64,000 nucleotides of DNA from Citrus sinensis. Lineage: Eukaryota; Streptophyta; Magnoliopsida; Sapindales; Rutaceae. Below the pieces are notes generated by a model, which was given only the letters and a program-made list of their open reading frames with translations, had not been told where the DNA came from and did no database searches. Location: assembly GCF_022201045.2 (NCBI RefSeq), contig NC_068558.1, positions 43,923,001 to 43,987,000 on the forward strand. Reading direction: 5' to 3'. The translations under genes and the position numbers were made by a program. Below are positions 12,590 to 26,057 of the stretch, piece after piece (position 1 is the first letter of the stretch; each line of letters opens with the position of its first letter).

Positions 12590-13760
12590 GCATACATACT
12601 GCTGTGCAAATTTTATTGAACTCGCAAGTACACAAATCTATTGTAGAATAGATTAATTGTGACGAATGTCGATCCCACAAGGAGGTGGATTTTAATTGTG
12701 TGTAGAATTAATTTTCTAACTGGGTGGTTGGATTTGTGGTGAAAGTGATTTGGAATATTCTAAAACTTAAATTAAAATGGCGAGAATAAATTGAAGAGAA
12801 ATATTATAATTGAAGCGCTTGGGTATCTTGATCCGCATCAACATGACAACATGCACCATTGGCTAAATATTCCTTATTAGTGCCAATTATATCATGAGGG
12901 GGGAATCCACACCTCATGAACCACACTCTAATCAATATGGTGCTAAGGGCTTATCGTGCCAAATAATAATAATCTTATAATAGGGAGCCGGTGAAACTAT
13001 GACGGTATCTATACAAGATTATTACTATTTGTCAACGAAAAGTCAAAATATCCACAATAATTAGAGGGGAAGAGAAAGTAAATTTACCAAATAAAGCTCA
13101 TGACACATGTTGAGACTTCACCTTCAACCCAAGCTTGAAAGAAAATTAGCTACTCATAATTGAACTAGGGGCAAAATAGAAATTTATTAAAATACGTAGA
13201 AAATACAATATGGAGAAGGAATTACAAAAAATGGATTCAGAGATGCCAAATTAGGGGGGGCTCCTTTTTATAGATACATTGAGTAAATCATGACTATCGG
13301 ATTAAAAACAGTTTGGACACTCAGGATTGCGCCACGTCATCAATCAACATTACGCGGTTTGACCAGGCGGTTTGAACAGTGACACGATTTGACCACGCGG
13401 TTTGAACAGTCAACCGGCTTGAACAGTGACGCTGTTTGGTTGAAAATAATCATGTGTATATGCATGTACCGTATGCGCGATTTTTGGTCCACTAACATGC
13501 TGCCACGTCACCGATCAACAGTGTATACGAATTTTGTCCAATAGAATCGTGACACCTCATCAGTCAATGTCACATCATCGATCAATGCCACGTCATCGTT
13601 CCGTATGTGTGAATAGTGTCGTGAACAGTAACATGAACAGTATCGTACATGTGAACAACGATATTTTTCCTTTTATGTTCCTCCTAAGGTTTTCGACTGT
13701 CTTGAGTTCAAAAGTGATGTCCGTTTCGCCGTCTGATTTCTTGTTTATTGTAAAATGACC
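12590..13760 (-). repeat. dispersed repeat, probably old LTR-type DNA
   Basis: Features include CTCGCAAGTACACAAATCTA, GTCGATCCCACAAGGAGG and, near 13110-13170, TTCACCTTCAACCCAAGCTT followed by AAAATTAGCTACTCATA. The second half of this signature recurs near 40798-40850 and the first part near 40390-40415, so two diverged family members lie in the window. A run of degenerate short repeats (GCGGTTTGAACAGT, CACGTCATC.ATCAA) fills 13330-13600. No ORF of substance. Confidence 0.45.
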
Positions 13761-16464
13761 ATGATGCCTCTAAAATACTTAATTAAAATAAAACACACAT
13801 AATTAAATTACAAGAGACTAAAATACATAAAAATAGAAGTGTTAGTAAGACTTGAAATGTAAAATGACGATTTTCTCTTTTATAAATATACATTTTCTAA
13901 CACTCAACACATACATATACATGTACATATTAGATTAGAGATAATCAAAAGTTAGAATTAAAGCTGACATGGCATATTTTTATTTTAAAAATTAATAAAT
14001 TAATATGGATAAATTAAATATTTCCTAATTCTTCTCACTCTTACTTTACGTTTCTTCTTTATTCTTTCACCAAACAAGTTTTGCCTTGCTCATTTTTACT
14101 TTCAATCTTGAAACCCATATCTAGATTTATTTTTTTCACACAACGATTTCACATAATACACCAATGCCCATGAAACTCAGCGAAATGCAATGCCTCCAAA
14201 TTTTACAACGTTAGGTTTGACAATTAGTAGTGCGCAACATCTCGCAGTCGTTGAATGAAAGTAATTGAGCAAATTAAATAATTGACTCCTTAAACATTCT
14301 TCATAAGTTAATGGACGCGATATGAACCATGAATTATAAATCCGGCTATGATTAAAATCAATGAAATATAACACAAGAAGTTATTGTGATGGTGATTGAA
14401 TTTTTTTGGGATTGTTTTATTAGTCTTCACCGATCAGAATTTGTATTCCTCATGAATAGTGCTAGTGTGTGCGCGCGCACGTGTGTGTGTGTGTATATAT
14501 AACGCAACACCTTAGAATTTGTATTCCTCATTTTTTTTAAAGTACGAACAAGTTAAACCATACGATTTAATGGAGTTATTTTTTAATGTACTATAAAATC
14601 ATGTCCTTAAAACTGACTCTATTAAACCACATATCTTAAAAATATGTTTTTACTAAAAGAAAAATGAGGATGCCGGTGATAGAAAATGGTTGATATATAA
14701 TAATTATTCTCTAATGATGACATCCTACGAATAAATAAATAAATAAAACACATATTTCAATACAATGAATAAACAAAAAATATAGTCTCTAATATTTTTT
14801 TTTTTTTAATTTTAATGGACATCCTTACTTTGTTAGCTTTCACTGGAGAATGACTCTCTCCCTGTCTACACACACATACAAGGAGCTTGAAAGTTTTTAA
14901 TATAATAACTTTAGTTATTATATTTAATATAACTTTAATATATTTAGCTTTCATTGTAGTGAGTTAAGTTAGGTTTAGAAATGTCGAAAACTATGTCACG
15001 TAATAACTTTAGTTTACATATACTTATGATTAAAATTTTTAATATAATTTATGATTAAAATTTAAAATATAAATAATTAAAAAAAATGCGAGTCTTAGAT
15101 ACCAGCTCAGTTTTTTTTTCTCAGTCTTATCCATAACGAGTTTCTTTGTGTGGGTTGAGGGATAAAAAGCTTGAAAATAGATATCAAAATACAAATTTTA
15201 TTCCAATCTTAAATTATCCTGAGCCTGCACTTTAGTAAGAAAGCGACAAAAATTTCCCTGTATTGGGCCCTTGTGAATTGTGTGAGAACCAATATTAAGG
15301 CTAAAACAATTTCAAATAAATTTGAGTTTAATCAAAATACATTATAATCATGTTATTATTAATTTTAATTTAATAACTAAAATATTATAGTTGTTAATTT
15401 ATTATTATACATAATACACTTTGCAATATTTAAACACTTTATGATGTTTCTATAAAATTTAATTTTTTTAATACCGTATATATTAATTTGTTAATACCTA
15501 CAAATGTAAAATAATTAAACTTAAAAATTCTACCATTCAATCGGTCAATAATATGACATGCAATCAATTTCTGAAGGTTTACACGACAGGACATACATAT
15601 TACTTAAGCATGTTAGACCCGTCATATATAATGGAGTTATAAACGACAGTCATACACATTTTTACGCTGGTGTAAAAGTTGTACAGCAAATCATCTTTTT
15701 CTTGAAACACATGGAGGACTTGTCATACAAACATATTAACGAAATATCATATTATCATTTTTTTTGACATAATCTTCTCTCTGCAGTTAGAATCTTATGA
15801 CATGTAATCTTGTCTGTGGATATACAAACGACATATCATACATCTTTCTATAACTTTACTACAGACCATATTTATATAAATTTTCATTTATTAATTTTAT
15901 TACATAAATAAAATAATTATAAATATCCTAAAATTAATAAAAATAATACTAACATATTTAATTAGTTCCACATAATAAATGTGAGCAAATGTGAAATATT
16001 AATTTTTCGAATTGTTTGCATTGGATCAAGTGAACCTAAATATATAAATTTTTTTGGCAAAACATTCAATGCAGAACCCATAAAGAAAGAATAATGCTAG
16101 GCATTATAACATTTAAGTCTCAATAATTTTATAAATTAAAAAATCTATCATCTAATAAATGAATGACACATGTCACTAGAATTCAAATTAGAACCCAAAT
16201 ATTGAATCCCTAAAATTATTGACAAAGAAAGTATATTTCTTCATACAAAAAATAAACAAGATAACAGAAAAGTACATCCACTGATAAGTTCACTGAATAT
16301 TTCTTAATAAGCTTATCATGCAGTGACATTCTTTTCTTACATCATCGTTTTTCTGCACCACAGAATCAATTCAAGTGAAAAAAGAGAGAGGCAAATCATC
16401 ATTTATTTCAAAAACATTACATTGCATTAGGAAGCCCTATGGAGACTTTTTACACAAATGATAA
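13761..16464. other. AT-rich intergenic DNA, no gene seen
   Basis: Downstream flank of PRP18 (minus). It contains a mixed GC/GT/TA microsatellite at about 14466-14502 and many A/T runs. None of the short ORFs shows a domain or codon pattern. The PRP18 3' UTR is expected in the last ~250 bp. Confidence 0.5.
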
Positions 16465-18935
16465 CTAGCTCTCTTTTGGTGCAGGCATTAACCGAAGCCT
16501 TTCCTCTGAGGATTGATTACTACCAGATATCGTCTCTTCTGCTAGTAGAGACTGTAAGTCGCTGCCATTTGCCAGGCTGTTGAATTCAACTGCTTTGGAG
16601 GGCATTGTTGGATAGCGTCGTTGGCAAAAGGTCATCAATCTCTTAACTGATTGCAGGTACTTGCGAGTCGTCTCATCATTCATAATATGGGCCACACTGT
16701 TGGTATAAATCTTCTCACGGGCTGAACGTTCATGGATACCAACCATAGTGACACCAATAGGCCATGGTGCATTACCAATGGCCAACCTAATATAATGGTC
16801 CATAGCAGCTAAGTAGTCTCGCTTCATGCAGCAGTTAACCATCAACATCAATGCTTGACGAATGTCATCAGGAAGAACCTGTGAACAAACATTAATGCAC
16901 CACTATTCAGTATACAAATTAAAATTCTACATATATGTAGTAACACAACATATATGAACACAACTGGATAGAGCCAAAGACATCACAATATATATGCATC
17001 ATGCAACTTAATGAAATGGTCCATAAAAAAAAAAAAAAAAAATCAGTGACTGTCAGTAAAGAATGGGAGATGATCCACCAAGGCCTTAAGCCGAGGAAGC
17101 TGCTTCCCCAGAAGACGAATAAAAGACAAGAAATAATTGGGTGGTAGTTAGTATATGAACTGCCGAGACCAAAGATTGGATAAAAGATTTGTGGCCTTGA
17201 CCACTTCTGGCTTAACGGGTTTAGCTATGCAGTAACTTTTAGGTTAATGTGATAGCAACCATCTCCTTTAAGCACATGGCTGTGACAATTGGATCAATAA
17301 AACAATACAAAATGAAAAAAGACTAAACAAGGAGAAAAGTGGAAGCAGCAAGAAAACACTGATTTCAAGTCCTAAAACATTCAAGCATCTTACGAAATAC
17401 AGATCAGGGGACCTACGGAGCTACAGCTTTGTCTTATACAATTGCTATTGGATATACCATGTCCATCATTATTCTTCATGTTTTATGAGCTATATCCATA
17501 AAATTTAGCCAAGAAACTAAAGATAAAAACATGACACTACCTGTACACTTCCAACTAAGTTTTGACTGTTGAACAAATTAGCTATGGAGCCTTGGTCAGT
17601 CAAATTAAGACTATTTATGCTCGTTTGAGTCAATGGTTCGGCATATAGTAACAGAAGAGCCCCATAAAGCATAAATATATGATCAATTAAGGTTAGAGTT
17701 CATAAGCACCAAACATATGTTATTCTCTTCAACTTGTAGAATTTTAAGCGGTCTTGCGCCCCAACAACTTTTGCAAGATTTGACTTCCACGGTTTAACAA
17801 GAAAATTTACACCTCATTAGATTAGTTAAGATATGACTCATGAATAGCCACAAGAGTTTCAGCTACTCTAAGAAGTGTTAAACGACTCTTATATTCAATT
17901 TGAAACCCTGCCTAACTATCTCTGGTCACAGATAGTCTGATTCAATAATCCCATGGTTTGTACAGCAACAATAACAATAAAATACTATACTAACAAGTTC
18001 TAGGATGCCATACATCAAAAAGATTTATCGATAGTAAGGACACCATAACAAATACACACAGAACAGATAGAACGTGTAATGCAACATTGGAAACATACCT
18101 TCTTCCTGCAAAACTTGAACAGCGGATTCAAGTATCTTGCACACTGCTTAAAAGTAGCCACCATAGACTTCCCTTTTGCCGTCCTTTTCTCAGCTTCCGG
18201 CATCTCATTCAATTCCTGATTCCATTCATTCAATAACCTCTTAAAAAAAACCAGAATCTTATCTTCCTCACACAATTCATCAAAATTGGCCTTCATTCTC
18301 TTCAAATCCTTATCCATATCAACGCCACTGGACCCCCCATCGGCGCTCAGCTCCTCATCTCCACCGCCCCCTTCTCCATCCTCTCCTCCGCCTTCTTCCC
18401 GATCTTTCCTCTTCCTCTCGCTCAAAATTCCCGTCTTCTGCCGCTTCCTCAACTCCACAATATCGCGGAGAAAATCATTAGTTTGACCTTCGGTCATATC
18501 ACTGTCCACCTCGAAGAGCCCCGCCTTTAAGACGTATTTAAGCCGCTCAAGCCGAGCATCGTCATCTTCGCCAAAGAGAGTGATCGGTTGTTTTAGTAAA
18601 CGTAGCCTTCGGATGACTTCTTGCTTTGGGAGGTTTAAATTGTCAATGTTCTGCTCGTTGGTTAGGGTTTTGGTTGCGGTAGCGCTAGCGCCGGAGGCGG
18701 TGGTTGCGGTGGTGGTTCTGGCGGATGATACAGAGTTCGAATTGGCGGAAGACGCGGTTGAATTGTGGGAGTTATTTTGCCGGAGGAGTTTGGCTTCCTG
18801 TTCTCGTTTTTCTTGTTCCCGTAGCTTTTGGATTTGTTTCTGCTCGATCTCAGAGCGCTTGAAGACTCGCCTCCCTCCAGTTTCTTCGGCTAGACCCTGG
18901 CGTTTCCTGAGCAATTCTTGTTTGAGAAGATCCAT
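16465..18935 (-). CDS. PRP18: pre-mRNA-splicing factor 18
   Basis: Two exons (minus): 18099-18935 (279 codons, ATG at 18935) and 16465-16878, separated by a 1,220-bp intron (GTATGT donor, ACCTGTTC-side acceptor ending AG at 16879). The product is 416 aa; plant PRP18 is about 420 aa. The N-terminal half has a charged coiled-coil-like stretch (residues ~15-50) and the PRP4/SFM-type motif LPKQEVIRRLRLLKQPITLF followed by GEDDDARLERLK. The C-terminal Prp18 domain spans the intron and contains PLFKFCRKK and the invariant-looking loop GNAPWPIGVTMVGIHERSAR. PRP18 acts with SLU7 in the second catalytic step of splicing in the nucleus. The open frame extends 38 codons upstream of MDLLKQELL, but that Met is the family start. 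Confidence 0.95.
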
Positions 18936-19412
18936 TTTCGAGGGTTCGATTAATTTGCACTTCACAGAGATGGGGTTTGTGACTTTGTGTTGTATCTTTG
19001 TACCTTCGGAATATGGATTATGGCCTATATTCAATATCGACGGATCCAAGTCGGGTTAGTTAACGCATTCGGTTAATATACCGGTGCATGTTGCATCACG
19101 TGCGACTCCACTTCTGACGTGAAAATAATTTATAATTAATAGGCGGGGCTCCTATGTTTTACAATTTTCCAAACTTTTTTTTTCTTTTTTGTTGATTTTT
19201 CTCAAGTCTGGAGTCTGAATTCGAGTTTCAGATAGGTGCATTAATTAATAAACATGCATATAGGATTTGTTTTAAGGGAGATAATTAAACACAACTTTGA
19301 CATAACCCTCTTAAAGAAATATCAATATATTTAGGAGTAGCTGTTTTATATTCCAAAATATTTTAAGAATTTGCAGCATCCTTAAACATAAAGAAAATGA
19401 TGTTTATACTTA
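18936..19412. other. PRP18 upstream region
   Basis: 5' leader and promoter of PRP18 on the minus strand. No clear TATA box; an ACGTG core (CATCACGTGCG) is near 19095. Nothing else recognised. Confidence 0.35.
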
Positions 19413-20025
19413 GATGGCGTTTTTTTTTTAACTTAGTGACTTAAAGTGACTTAACTTAATTAATTAAGTTAATTAGAAGTGTTTATTTTATAACTTAATG
19501 AGACTTTTTTGATAATTTTAACTTAATAAAATAGTCAATTTTTTTGACTTTTTACTTAATGGAGAAATCTTAATTAAGTCAATTACTTGTTAATGTCAAA
19601 AATATCTCTGCTTTATAATTTATTTTTCATGTCTATCCCAAAACTCACCCATAGACATTTACCCCACATAAAATATCCATGTTTTTTTCTTTCTTATATT
19701 ATATACGATAAAATTTAAAATTTATGGTATTTTATATATTAAAATTCTAAAATAATTATGTATTAACTTGAATACAATTTTACTTATAAATGTTAAAATA
19801 TTATGGTATTTAATATATTATTTATTTGACATTCAAATTTAATAAGGATACAAATGTAAAAGTATATATTTTCAGTTTTTTAAGTTAAAAAAACAACTTA
19901 ATACTTATTTTCTGAGATTCAAACGAAAAAACATACATATTATTCAGATTCAGATATTCAGATCTATTAAGAATTCAGACTAATTCAGGTCTATTCATAA
20001 TTCAGGCAAAAAAACAAACGCCACC
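19413..20025. mobile_element. hAT-type MITE (non-autonomous)
   Basis: About 613 bp of AT-rich DNA bounded by inverted ends: left TGGCGTTTTTTTTTT, right (reverse complement) TGGCGTTTGTTTTTTTG. Subterminal repeats such as ACTTAGTGACTTAA, TTAATTAAGT and AGATTCAGATATTCAGAT are typical of hAT-derived MITEs common in plants. No coding capacity. I could not confirm an 8-bp target duplication, so the borders are approximate. Confidence 0.55.
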
Positions 20026-21611
20026 ATAGTCAAATCCCAAAATCCCAACATAGTTAAAATATATTGTTTTTATTTAAGCAATATCAAATAAGGAAAAAAA
20101 GATTTCTTATTTACTTCAGATCTTCAACCATAAAGTAATAAATAAAAATACAAATATATGTAAGTTTCTTGAGTTTAATTAATTATCCCAATTATTTTAT
20201 GAGTGTAAGAGACTTCTCTTAAACTCTTGAGATTTTTTTATGCTATAATAATCTCAATTATTTTATAATAAATTCAATCATAAAATTCTTGAAAAAAATT
20301 TTAAATCCAAAGTTTAACTTACAACAGTGGTTAGAATAGCTTGAAAAGATGCTTTGGACGTGAGTTAGGAGTTTGAAAAGCATATTTATTAGCATGTTTC
20401 TAAAATAAATTTTAATAACTGTGTTATGCATGATAATTTAGTTCTTAAAGACATAAATTGATAAATTTGGTAAATATTAGATGATTTAATGGTGAACTAA
20501 TGTAAATAACTGAATGTTTAAACAATCAACAATGTACAAATGGGAAGCATGGGCTGTGGCACTGTTGTCGCTTGGCTGGGGTTGTTGCGCAGTGGTGCGG
20601 TGGGCTTTGATCGGGAGTCCAAGTTATGTGGCTTGGGTTGATCTTGAATTAGTATTGTTTTTTTTTTTTAATTTTAATAATGAGCTAAAACTATGTCGTA
20701 TTTCGTATTTTATTTTCAAAATCAAAATTGTTTCGTTCTGGTCAATATTGAGATTTGACTCGATGAGAATATGAGCATTCTAAATTTAAAGAAGCTCTGT
20801 TATTGTTAAGTGTAAAAGAGACGAATTAAAGACAAGCGATGAATTGAAATTAAACATCTATGGCCGCCTTGCACAATTATACCAATACCAATACTCATAA
20901 CACCCCGTTGCAATTTATAAGAAGCTTAACAAAAGAAATCCAAAAAAAGAAAAAGAAAAAAGGTAGACCTCTTAGATCACCAACAGTATAAACAGATGCA
21001 ATGTAAATATGCCCCTCAAAATTCCTCATAAAGCCACTTATTCATTGAAATTACCTAAATAACTTAAGACAAATTAATTATTTTTTTAAATGAATATTAA
21101 TTAAACACTTCCAAACAAGTGATACCCACCCCATTTCATCATTTATATTTATATTTTAAATTTTATTTAAAAAGTATTTTTTAAATAACATTATTAGAGT
21201 TTTGAATTATGGAGATATAAATAATATAATAAGAAGAAGAAAAAATTAAAGATTTTAGGATTTTTATATATTTTATAATAAAAACTTAAGATTGATACTT
21301 TTTTATTGTGAAATTTTGTGGGTAATTAATCTAAGAGATACCTTAGGGAATAAACATTAAAGGAGGTGTTATAAGAATTTTACGGGGGTGCTAAAAGCTC
21401 CACTCAATAACTAACAAAGCAGGCCAAAACTTATTACCCGACCCGTGATTATTTGGTCTAATTGCTTGAACTACATGCAATTGTAATGGGCCATCACCGA
21501 TCGTGCAAAAACGGTTTATGGAAGCCAATCGGAGTTACCATTTCTTATCTGGCCGTCCCGTTTAACGTCAGTTTCCGAGCTCGAAGTTTCTTTGTCCCAA
21601 ATTCCAGAAAG
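20026..21611. other. intergenic spacer between divergent PRP18 and NAA20
   Basis: AT-rich spacer holding the NAA20 promoter in its last few hundred bases. A locally GC-richer patch at 20550-20640 has no gene structure. No RNA gene seen. Confidence 0.4.
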
Positions 21612-24600
21612 ATGACGACGATTCGCAGATTTTGCTGCAACGATCTTCTCCGTTTCACCTCTGTTAATCTTGACCACCTCACTGAAACTGTAAGTTGTTC
21701 TTCTTTTGACGATTGTAATCGTTCAGGTTTTAGTGATATCAATATCTTGTTATTTCTTTGAATGCGAATAACCGTTGCAGTTCAATATGTCATTCTACAT
21801 GACTTATTTGGCAAGATGGCCCGATTATTTCCACGTCGCCGAAGGCCCTGGCAACCGGATCATGGGTTACAGTACGCGCTTCAACCCATTTCTCTCTCTC
21901 TCTCTCTCTCTTTTCAAATTTTGTTTATTTATTTTTAACATTCCTCATAATAGGTTCTTGTTACTATAGCGTCTGCTTTCGCAAATAGATTATGGTAGTC
22001 GTTTCTATTTATTTATTCATTTTTAAGAAAATGAAAATTCACGGTTATACTGAGGTGAATGGTCACTTGTACTGGCATTGGTGAAGAATTAGTTGTCACT
22101 TCTAATTTCATTTGCTTGCTTCTGGTATCTTCTCTGAGAAAAGTAGCATGTAAACAAATTACATTGATGGAGAATAATCAGTGAAGTAACATGTTTTGGT
22201 GTCAGTTGATGGGCAAGTGGTGTTTGTCTGTTCATCTGTTACATTAAGAGGCGTTTTAGTTATAAGAGAACATGGATTTTGCTGCCTTTCTGTTCTAATT
22301 GTCGATGGTTACATCTTTTTTCTTTAATCTCATTCAGAATGTTCCTACAAACTGGTTAAAGGCTATTGAAATCTAATTTATGTTAATCCTTGTAGTTATG
22401 GGAAAAGTTGAAGGACAGGGTGAATCTTGGCATGGTCATGTTACTGCAGTAACAGTTTCTCCAGAATACCGCAGGCAGCAACTGGCCAAGAAACTTATGA
22501 ACCTGCTAGAAGACATCAGTGACAAGATGTAAGAAGGCTAAACATAGAATAAAAAAAGAAATGCATACACACACTTGCACAGAAAGAAAATGCCAGAGGA
22601 ATTTAGGTCTACTGTAATATTGTAATTCCACTTTTCTTATTGATAATAACTTTCTCTTTGCAGTGATAAGGCTTACTTTGTGGATCTTTTTGTGAGAGCT
22701 TCAAACACACCGGCCATAAAAATGTATGAAAAGGTACGAGTTTTCCTATTTCTTCTTCCTTTTTGGTCATTTAGTATAATATCATTTTCTTTCTTATTAG
22801 TGTAAAATGTCTGTAATTCAATACTTACCATTTTGCTGGGAACTAAAAACTTATCTTTAGGTGTTGCTTGTCAATTTTTTATTTTATTTTTTGTGTACTC
22901 AAATTCCTGTGCAGCATATATTCATTTAGTCTCAGGTCTTGTTTAAATCTTTGAAGAAATAAGAATTGCACATCGTAATCATTAAACACTTATAGCTTCG
23001 ATAATTTAAATCTTCCCAAAATGTGTCGTATCATATTTGGATGGAAGTGGCAGAGGATTCCATGCAGGCATGAGGTTTATTGACAAAAAGAAGAAGTATA
23101 ACAACAAATTAAATATGGTGGCATGAGATTCACCGGTAGCATTTTACACATTTGAGGATCCTTAAATGTACAACAACTAGTATATTAACATACATAAATT
23201 CTCATGTGCATAAAGAAATCTCACATAAATTGAAGTGGAACATTGAATGATTACTTGGTTTAGTTAGTTTTGGATAAGCAACAGGAGGAATGTATAAATT
23301 TATTGCTGAAGTGGCAAGAGCAAGACTGATTTTGTTGATAACAGGCCTACAGTTTGCCACAAATAAATCATGAATACATAAACAACACTGGAAACTTGTT
23401 ATGACTGAGGTACCATATTATCAGTTTTAAGAATACAGGCTTGGTCAATGTTTTAGGCGACCCTAAAAATATGCATCTGCTGGATAGTATCAACTGTCTC
23501 ATGAAGGGCCTATGTATATACTTCTCTTCTGTTTCGCTGAAAAATACGATAGTATTGATCATGCTTCCGTTCAACGCCACCCCAGCACTTCATGTTCTTG
23601 TTTAACAAACTTGTGCTTGTGCTTTGTCATGAATAAGCGCACATGCTTGATTTTGGAAATAGGACTGCTTAACGCACTTGGACTCCCTTGAAGCAGGTCA
23701 ACGCACATTCATCATTTCACTTTCTGCTTAATACAGTCTTGAACGAGGATAGTACCACTAGGAAAACAAATAAAGACTACTAATACTGAAAAGGGAATCC
23801 AATTAGAGATAATCTGCCCATGAACTTGATGGTAAAGATGAAATAGGGAGGCAAGTCATCTCCATCTTGGACATTTCTTTCTTGTTCAATGCGGCATGAA
23901 TCATCAACCGCATTCAAGAGTGGTGATTCTTTGAAGTCCAAGAATGTTACTGAGCAAAGGTTTGTTCTGACCTATTGGTCCACTGTGGCCAACAGGCCAA
24001 CTTAATTACCCTTAGGGCACGCTGTTACATGCCGCCCAAATTTTCAGCTAGGTACCTAAGTCAAGTTGTGCTGGCTTGGCTTGATTAAGTTCTATCTCTA
24101 ACACATTCTTTACTTGTACATGGCTAACAAATATCTAGATATTGCTAGAGTGTTGTAGCATGTCGCTTGTACATAGAATGCTATAGATCAATCCAGGTCT
24201 TGCTAGAAATGGGAGCTCTCTCCAAACCATGAACTCTTTAGAGTTAGAAGACTCTAGAACTAGGTAAGCCTTCCTATAAATAAGGCATGACAGTTGGCAT
24301 TTCATGCCAAAGCAAGCAAGCAAAATTGTAAGCAATCTCTCAAAACTCTCTTGTAACACACACTCTTGTGAATACAAACTCTCTCTTTGGCTCAATTGGC
24401 CGCTCATCTCTCTAGCTCTTCCACAAGTATTCTAGTATAGCTAATCAAGAAGTTCAAGGCTTACTTAGTGACTTTCGGGCTAAAGTTTTGTAAGTGCCAC
24501 ACAAGTGTGCTGTGCAAAATACTCATCCCTTGACAATATGGTAACTTGTATTACACTTTATTGTATTGAATTAAAACACTATACTTATGCAAACCCATGT

Positions 24601-25583
24601 TTGGCAGTAATTTCTAATTAACATTGCACTACATTTAGAAGGTAGTTACTGCAATGAAAGGAGAATAAAATAAATACATGGTGTAGGGTTTAAGCTGTAT
24701 TGTATTAAAACATTGTTCATATTTCAAATTATTATTCAATAATCTGTAATAAAATTTATTTTTTAAATATGATTTTATATTTGTATTTAAATATAATTTA
24801 AAAAATAAAAAATAAAATATTAATAAATAAATTTAATAAATAAATGATAATACATTTAAATTATAAAATTTCATTTATATTATAATAACTAATATATAAA
24901 AATAATTATTTATAAGTAATTAAAAAATTAATAGTTTGAATAATATCAATTTAATTTTAATACTAATATAAAATAATATTACAAGATAGTATTATATTAT
25001 ATAATACAGTTCATACAATATCAAATATTGTATTACATTACAACTTAGAGCAATACATCCTGATGCAATACAGTGAGCTAAACATACCTGTATTGAGCAA
25101 GTGCTGGTGTCCACCTTCTTATCATGTTCTGGTGGTAGACATGGCAGAGATTTTGAATGCTTTGTGCATGAAGTTATGGGCTATATAATAGTTGGTTCAG
25201 CAAGATCAACCGGTTTAAAATGAACTGATTTTTTCTTTAATGCCAATTATCATGATTATGCTTTTCTGTCCTCATCCCTGTATTCGAGAATATTATGATG
25301 CTCATTGTATCCTTCCATTTTTCCTCTTTTTATCAGCTCGGATATGTAATCTATAGACGGGTTCTACGCTATTATTCTGGGGAAGAAGATGGGTTAGGTG
25401 AGTTTCGTGTCCAACTGTGGCATACAGATTTTGTTTAATTCAAAGTGTGTGGCATCTGTTTTTGATAATTGAATGGTTGTGTTGTTTACAGATATGAGGA
25501 AAGCATTATCTCGAGATGTTGAAAAGAAATCCATCATTCCCCTCAAACGGCCAGTCACACCCGATGAGTTAGAGTATGATTAG
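21612..25583 (+). CDS. NAA20: N-alpha-acetyltransferase 20, NatB catalytic subunit
   Basis: Six exons: 21612-21689, 21781-21871, 22396-22528, 22664-22733, 25337-25397, 25492-25583; all GT-AG and in phase. The product is 174 aa, the same length as plant NAA20. It starts MTTIRRFCCNDLLRF, continues with MSFYMTYLARWPDYFHVAEG, and has the GNAT acetyl-CoA loop (VSPEYRRQQLAKKLM) and the motif KAYFVDLFVRASNTPAIKMY. It ends KRPVTPDELEYD. NatB (NAA20 with NAA25) acetylates nascent chains starting Met-Asp, Met-Glu, Met-Asn or Met-Gln at the ribosome. Intron 4 is long (2.6 kb) and carries retroelement and MITE-like DNA. A CT run sits just inside intron 2. The open frame extends upstream of the chosen ATG, but this Met is the family start. 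Confidence 0.95.
23580..24540 (+). mobile_element. LTR-retroelement fragment in NAA20 intron 4
   Basis: The segment 24100-24540 has LTR-like architecture in plus orientation: a TATA-type box (CCTTCCTATAAATAAGGC) near 24268, a CT-rich leader, and an end with GTGCCACACAAGTGTGCTGT and ATACTCATCCCTTGAC that matches the terminus seen at 3536-3592 and inverted near 11.25 kb. The preceding 500 bp is probably internal or flanking element DNA but has no recognisable protein domain. Confidence 0.4.
24597..25084. repeat. AT-rich MITE-like element in NAA20 intron 4
   Basis: The segment begins TGTTTGGCAGTAA and ends GCAATACAGTGAGCTAAACA, so its ends are roughly inverted (TGTTT.GC). Its interior is almost pure A/T. 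Similar TGTTTAGC...TGTATTGC sequence occurs near 45060-45130, so it may belong to a family. Borders uncertain. Confidence 0.35.
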
Positions 25584-25721
25584 CTTTGTTTTCCATGTTT
25601 TTTTCTGCCAAGTCAACTTGATGAACACTTGCAACTTGCATGTAATTTTGGAAATGCAGAGGTTTTAGGCATATTATGTAAGTGTGATATTTGGGATCGT
25701 ATTTCCTACAAATACCTTGTC

Positions 25722-26057
25722 AGCTTCAGAAGGTTGACTTATTTTTACTTCTGTTTCCAAGTCAAGACAGCATTGTCTATTGCACGTGCATATTGCTGAC
25801 AGAATATTGGACGAAGGATCCTTGAGAACGTTGACTTACTTTTACTTCTGTTTCCAAGTCAAGACAGCATTATCTATTGCATGTGCATATTGCTGACAGA
25901 ATATTGGACGTAGGATCCGATTAAGTTTTCTTGTACTCCAGTTTTCAATTCTCTCACAGGTCATCTGGTGTGGCTCTTTGATCTTTTCATGTGATCCTAT
26001 GCATTTGGATGTTTAACGTTAATTCTGGTGTGGCTCTTTGATCTCTTCATGTGATCG
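25722..26057. repeat. two adjacent tandem duplications downstream of NAA20
   Basis: A ~98-bp unit (GTTGACTTATTTTTACTTCT ... TTGGACGAAGGATCC) is present at about 25722-25821 and again at 25822-25918 with few changes. Just after it a ~33-bp unit (TCTGGTGTGGCTCTTTGATC followed by TTCATGTGATC) occurs at 25964-25996 and 26026-26057. Both lie in the likely 3' UTR or terminator region of NAA20. Confidence 0.85.

Noticed and set aside
14466..14502. GCGCGC/GTGTGT tract as possible Z-DNA regulatory site
   Set aside because: Short mixed microsatellite far from any gene start; no support beyond composition.
18286..19059. Plus-strand ORFs of 66 and 159 codons
   Set aside because: Shadows of PRP18 exon 1; composition mirrors its acidic and Lys-rich stretches.
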